Positions 37,292 to 39,301 of a stretch of 39,301 nt of DNA are shown in pieces. Origin of the DNA: an uncultured Chlorobiaceae bacterium (GTDB taxonomy: Bacteria; Bacteroidota; Chlorobiia; Chlorobiales; Chlorobiaceae); the NCBI GenBank assembly GCA_903865705.1, contig CAIPKT010000177.1, forward strand, positions 1-39,301, read 5' to 3'. The position numbers and the translations under genes are program-made. How positions within the stretch are numbered: the stretch's first letter is position 1; each line of letters opens with the position of its first letter. The notes below the pieces were generated by a model. It saw only the letters and a program-made list of their open reading frames with translations, ran no database searches and was not told the DNA's origin.

Positions 37292-37861
37292 GTGAAAATG
37301 AAAAAGACACTTCTTCTATCCATTCTTTTTGCAGGTCTTGCTATAGCTCCTGCATACGCAGCTCTTTATGTCAGCGGATCTGTTGGTCTTGGAATTGCGG
37401 GTGATTTCAAAGAGTCTGGCTATACTTATGGAGTTGATTCCGGTTTTGTCGTAAACGGTGCAGTTGGCTACGATTTTGACGAATTCAGGGTTGAAGGTGC
37501 CGTTGGGTATCAGGAAAATGATTATACCAATGACACTCTTGGCGCGTCACTCTTAACTGTTATGGCTAACGGCTATTACGATTTAAATGCAGGCTCAGGA
37601 TTTAAGCCGTATGTTATGGCTGGTCTTGGTATAGCTCATATTAACGCCGATGATGATCCTGGTATTTCAGACCCTTGGCTTGACGATACCTATTTTGCCT
37701 GGCAACTCGGAGCAGGTGTAGGTTATGAGGTTTCTGAAAACATTACCATTGATGTTGGGTACCGTTATCTCAAGCCTGAAGGTATTGAATGTCCAATCGA
37801 TTTAAATGACGTAAGCTGGGAGAGCCATAACATCCTTGCCGGAATCAGGTACAAGTTCTGA
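37292..37861 (+). CDS. Outer-membrane beta-barrel protein (OmpA/OmpW-like porin family)
   Basis: Signal peptide, LYVSGSVGLGIAGDF, alternating strands, KPYVMAGLGIAHIN, ITIDVGYRYL, HNILAGIRYKF (C-terminal F). Confidence 0.85.
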   Translation: MKMKKTLLLSILFAGLAIAPAYAALYVSGSVGLGIAGDFKESGYTYGVDSGFVVNGAVGYDFDEFRVEGAVGYQENDYTNDTLGASLLTVMANGYYDLNAGSGFKPYVMAGLGIAHINADDDPGISDPWLDDTYFAWQLGAGVGYEVSENITIDVGYRYLKPEGIECPIDLNDVSWESHNILAGIRYKF

Positions 37862-37922
37862 TAAGCTGATATAGCCTATCAGCATAATGTGCATATTCGG
37901 GCGAACCCCGAAAGCGAATGCC

Positions 37923-37973
37923 GCTGAAGTTGAACACTTTTTTTCCTAAGCGTAAAAAGTGTTCAACTTCAGC
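37923..37973. terminator. Perfect 20-bp inverted repeat; bidirectional terminator candidate
   Basis: GCTGAAGTTGAACACTTTTT-ttcctaagcgt-AAAAAGTGTTCAACTTCAGC, between convergent genes. Confidence 0.75.
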
Positions 37974-38013
37974 AGTAAACCATCAGTAATTTTTTTGTGT
38001 TGCAGAGGTGTCT

Positions 38014-38844
38014 TCAGTACTTCATGATATACTGCGACTTCGGATCACGCAGAATGTTGATCCACGACCCGTAGGTGGGATTTGGCAACATAAACCATTT
38101 CCGGCCCCAATTTTTTTTGTTTTCACCGACCAGCCGGTCACGCTCCTGGGGTGTAATATTGGATTTCACATCCGGTAAAAAGTCACCAAAATCGTCCCCG
38201 AACAACATCACTATCCGGTATTTTTTCGAAACATATTCCCGCCGGCTCTTCTTCTCGGAAGTCCAGCCATCCCTTTCGCCCAGTAACAGGAGGTCTTCAG
38301 GCAGAACACCCGCCACACCGACTTTCGCAAGGTTTTCAATCGTACCCGCCTCCTGGCAATTATTTCCCGTTCCCGGATTGCCACCTTTCATGCATTCCCT
38401 GTTGGAAATAAAGATAACCCTGACATGTTTGCCTTTCATGGCATTGATGAACTCGACCGCCCCGGGAACAGCCGTTGCCGATTGCAGGGCAACCCACTCA
38501 TTCCAAGTCACCGGACTCCACTCCCCACCTTCAAGAACAACCTTCCCCATATACCTGGAGTTATCCAGAACCGTTTCATCAATGTCCATCACAATGGCGG
38601 GAGGTAAAGAGGAACAGTCACCAACCTGTTCTTTAGCTGCCGTCCACTTTCGATCCCGAAGGGCGGCATCGATGTTCCTCAAAGCCGTATTGTAAGCTTG
38701 TGTTGTGTTGGCCTTATATTCCGCCGAAGCCTGCATCCACAGCAGACTGTTGAAATTATTATTCGCACCGTCGGCGGCCAATCCACTCCCGGTCGAAAGC
38801 AATAATAACACACCTGGACAAATTGAACGATAGAAATTTTTCAT
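38014..38844 (-). CDS. HAD-superfamily subfamily IIIB acid phosphatase (5'-nucleotidase, lipoprotein e(P4)-like)
   Basis: WMQASAEYKANTTQAYNTALRNID, AIVMDIDETVLDNSRYMG, VIFISNRE, LLLLGERDGWTSEKKSRREYVSKKYRIVMLFGDDFGDF. Confidence 0.93.
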   Translation of the reverse strand: MKNFYRSICPGVLLLLSTGSGLAADGANNNFNSLLWMQASAEYKANTTQAYNTALRNIDAALRDRKWTAAKEQVGDCSSLPPAIVMDIDETVLDNSRYMGKVVLEGGEWSPVTWNEWVALQSATAVPGAVEFINAMKGKHVRVIFISNRECMKGGNPGTGNNCQEAGTIENLAKVGVAGVLPEDLLLLGERDGWTSEKKSRREYVSKKYRIVMLFGDDFGDFLPDVKSNITPQERDRLVGENKKNWGRKWFMLPNPTYGSWINILRDPKSQYIMKY

Positions 38845-38935
38845 GGCAAGTACCTCCTGCTCAGTTTCTCATTGATTCTCTCTTCATTCTTGCTATACTT
38901 CAAAAAGATATTCATTTAAACGAAATAAATACTTC

Positions 38936-39301
38936 ATGCTGAACAAACCCTTTCGAATTCTTGTCATCTTATTTGGGCTTTTGGGTGCCTTGCTCCCCTT
39001 GACTGCTTCTGCCGCACCTGCGCTCGATCCCCAAAACACGATCTATCTCGACCTGCCATCAGGACGAGTAGTCATCCAGATGCTTCCCAGTGTTGCCCCG
39101 CGCCATGTGGCTCGCATCAAAGAGTTGACCCGCAAAGGTTTTTATGACGACCTCACCTTTCACCGTGTCATACCGGGATTTATGGCCCAGACAGGAGACC
39201 CACTCGGAGACGGTTCCGGCGGTTCCGGCCAACAGCTTCAAGCTGAATTTTCGCGTGAACAGCATATCCGGGGCACCGTCTCCATGGCGCGCGCCTCTGA
39301 C
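38936..39301 (+). CDS. Peptidyl-prolyl cis-trans isomerase, cyclophilin type, exported (3' end outside window)
   Basis: ATG at 38936; signal peptide; TIYLDLPSGRVVIQMLPSVAPRHVARIKELTRKGFYDDLTFHRVIPGFMAQTGDPLGDGSGG. Not in the supplied ORF track. Confidence 0.93.
   Translation, partial: MLNKPFRILVILFGLLGALLPLTASAAPALDPQNTIYLDLPSGRVVIQMLPSVAPRHVARIKELTRKGFYDDLTFHRVIPGFMAQTGDPLGDGSGGSGQQLQAEFSREQHIRGTVSMARASD

Overview
Window of about 39.3 kb with conserved housekeeping genes and several accessory modules. From gene content and protein flavour it is probably a green sulfur bacterium (Chlorobiaceae); this is inference and was not searched. Main content, left to right: 3' end of aroC; a two-partner secretion locus (1592-aa TpsA adhesin with about 11-12 FG-GAP-like repeats, then an FhaC/ShlB-type TpsB); a QueD-like protein; RadC; a cold-shock protein (-); an SDR; YqeY; SerS; MetX (-), preceded by a SAM-I (S-box) riboswitch with a decayed metY tail between them; RsmB; XerC/D; DUF2721 (-); a beta-CASP MBL protein (-); a DEAD-box helicase (-) with an SDRDRG-repeat linker; Kdo transferase; a DUF3570 outer-membrane protein (-); OmpH/Skp (-); an ECF sigma factor plus a putative membrane anti-sigma partner (-); a frameshifted DUF2127 relic (-); a putative Mg2+ transport operon (-) of NRAMP-like transporter, an unlisted 58-aa membrane micro-ORF and a soluble MgtE_N/CBS protein; cysK; a Family 2B-type encapsulin shell (cNMP-binding domain plus shell); a SufS-type cysteine desulfurase with a disordered N-terminal extension of about 320 aa (probable encapsulin cargo); alanine dehydrogenase (-); an MFS transporter; an outer-membrane beta-barrel; an HAD-IIIB acid phosphatase (-); and a truncated cyclophilin. 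The most interesting system is the cysK / 2B encapsulin / cargo cysteine desulfurase sulfur-metabolism compartment. Next are the NRAMP + micro-ORF + MgtE_N-CBS operon and the SAM riboswitch that now apparently skips a dead metY to control metX.
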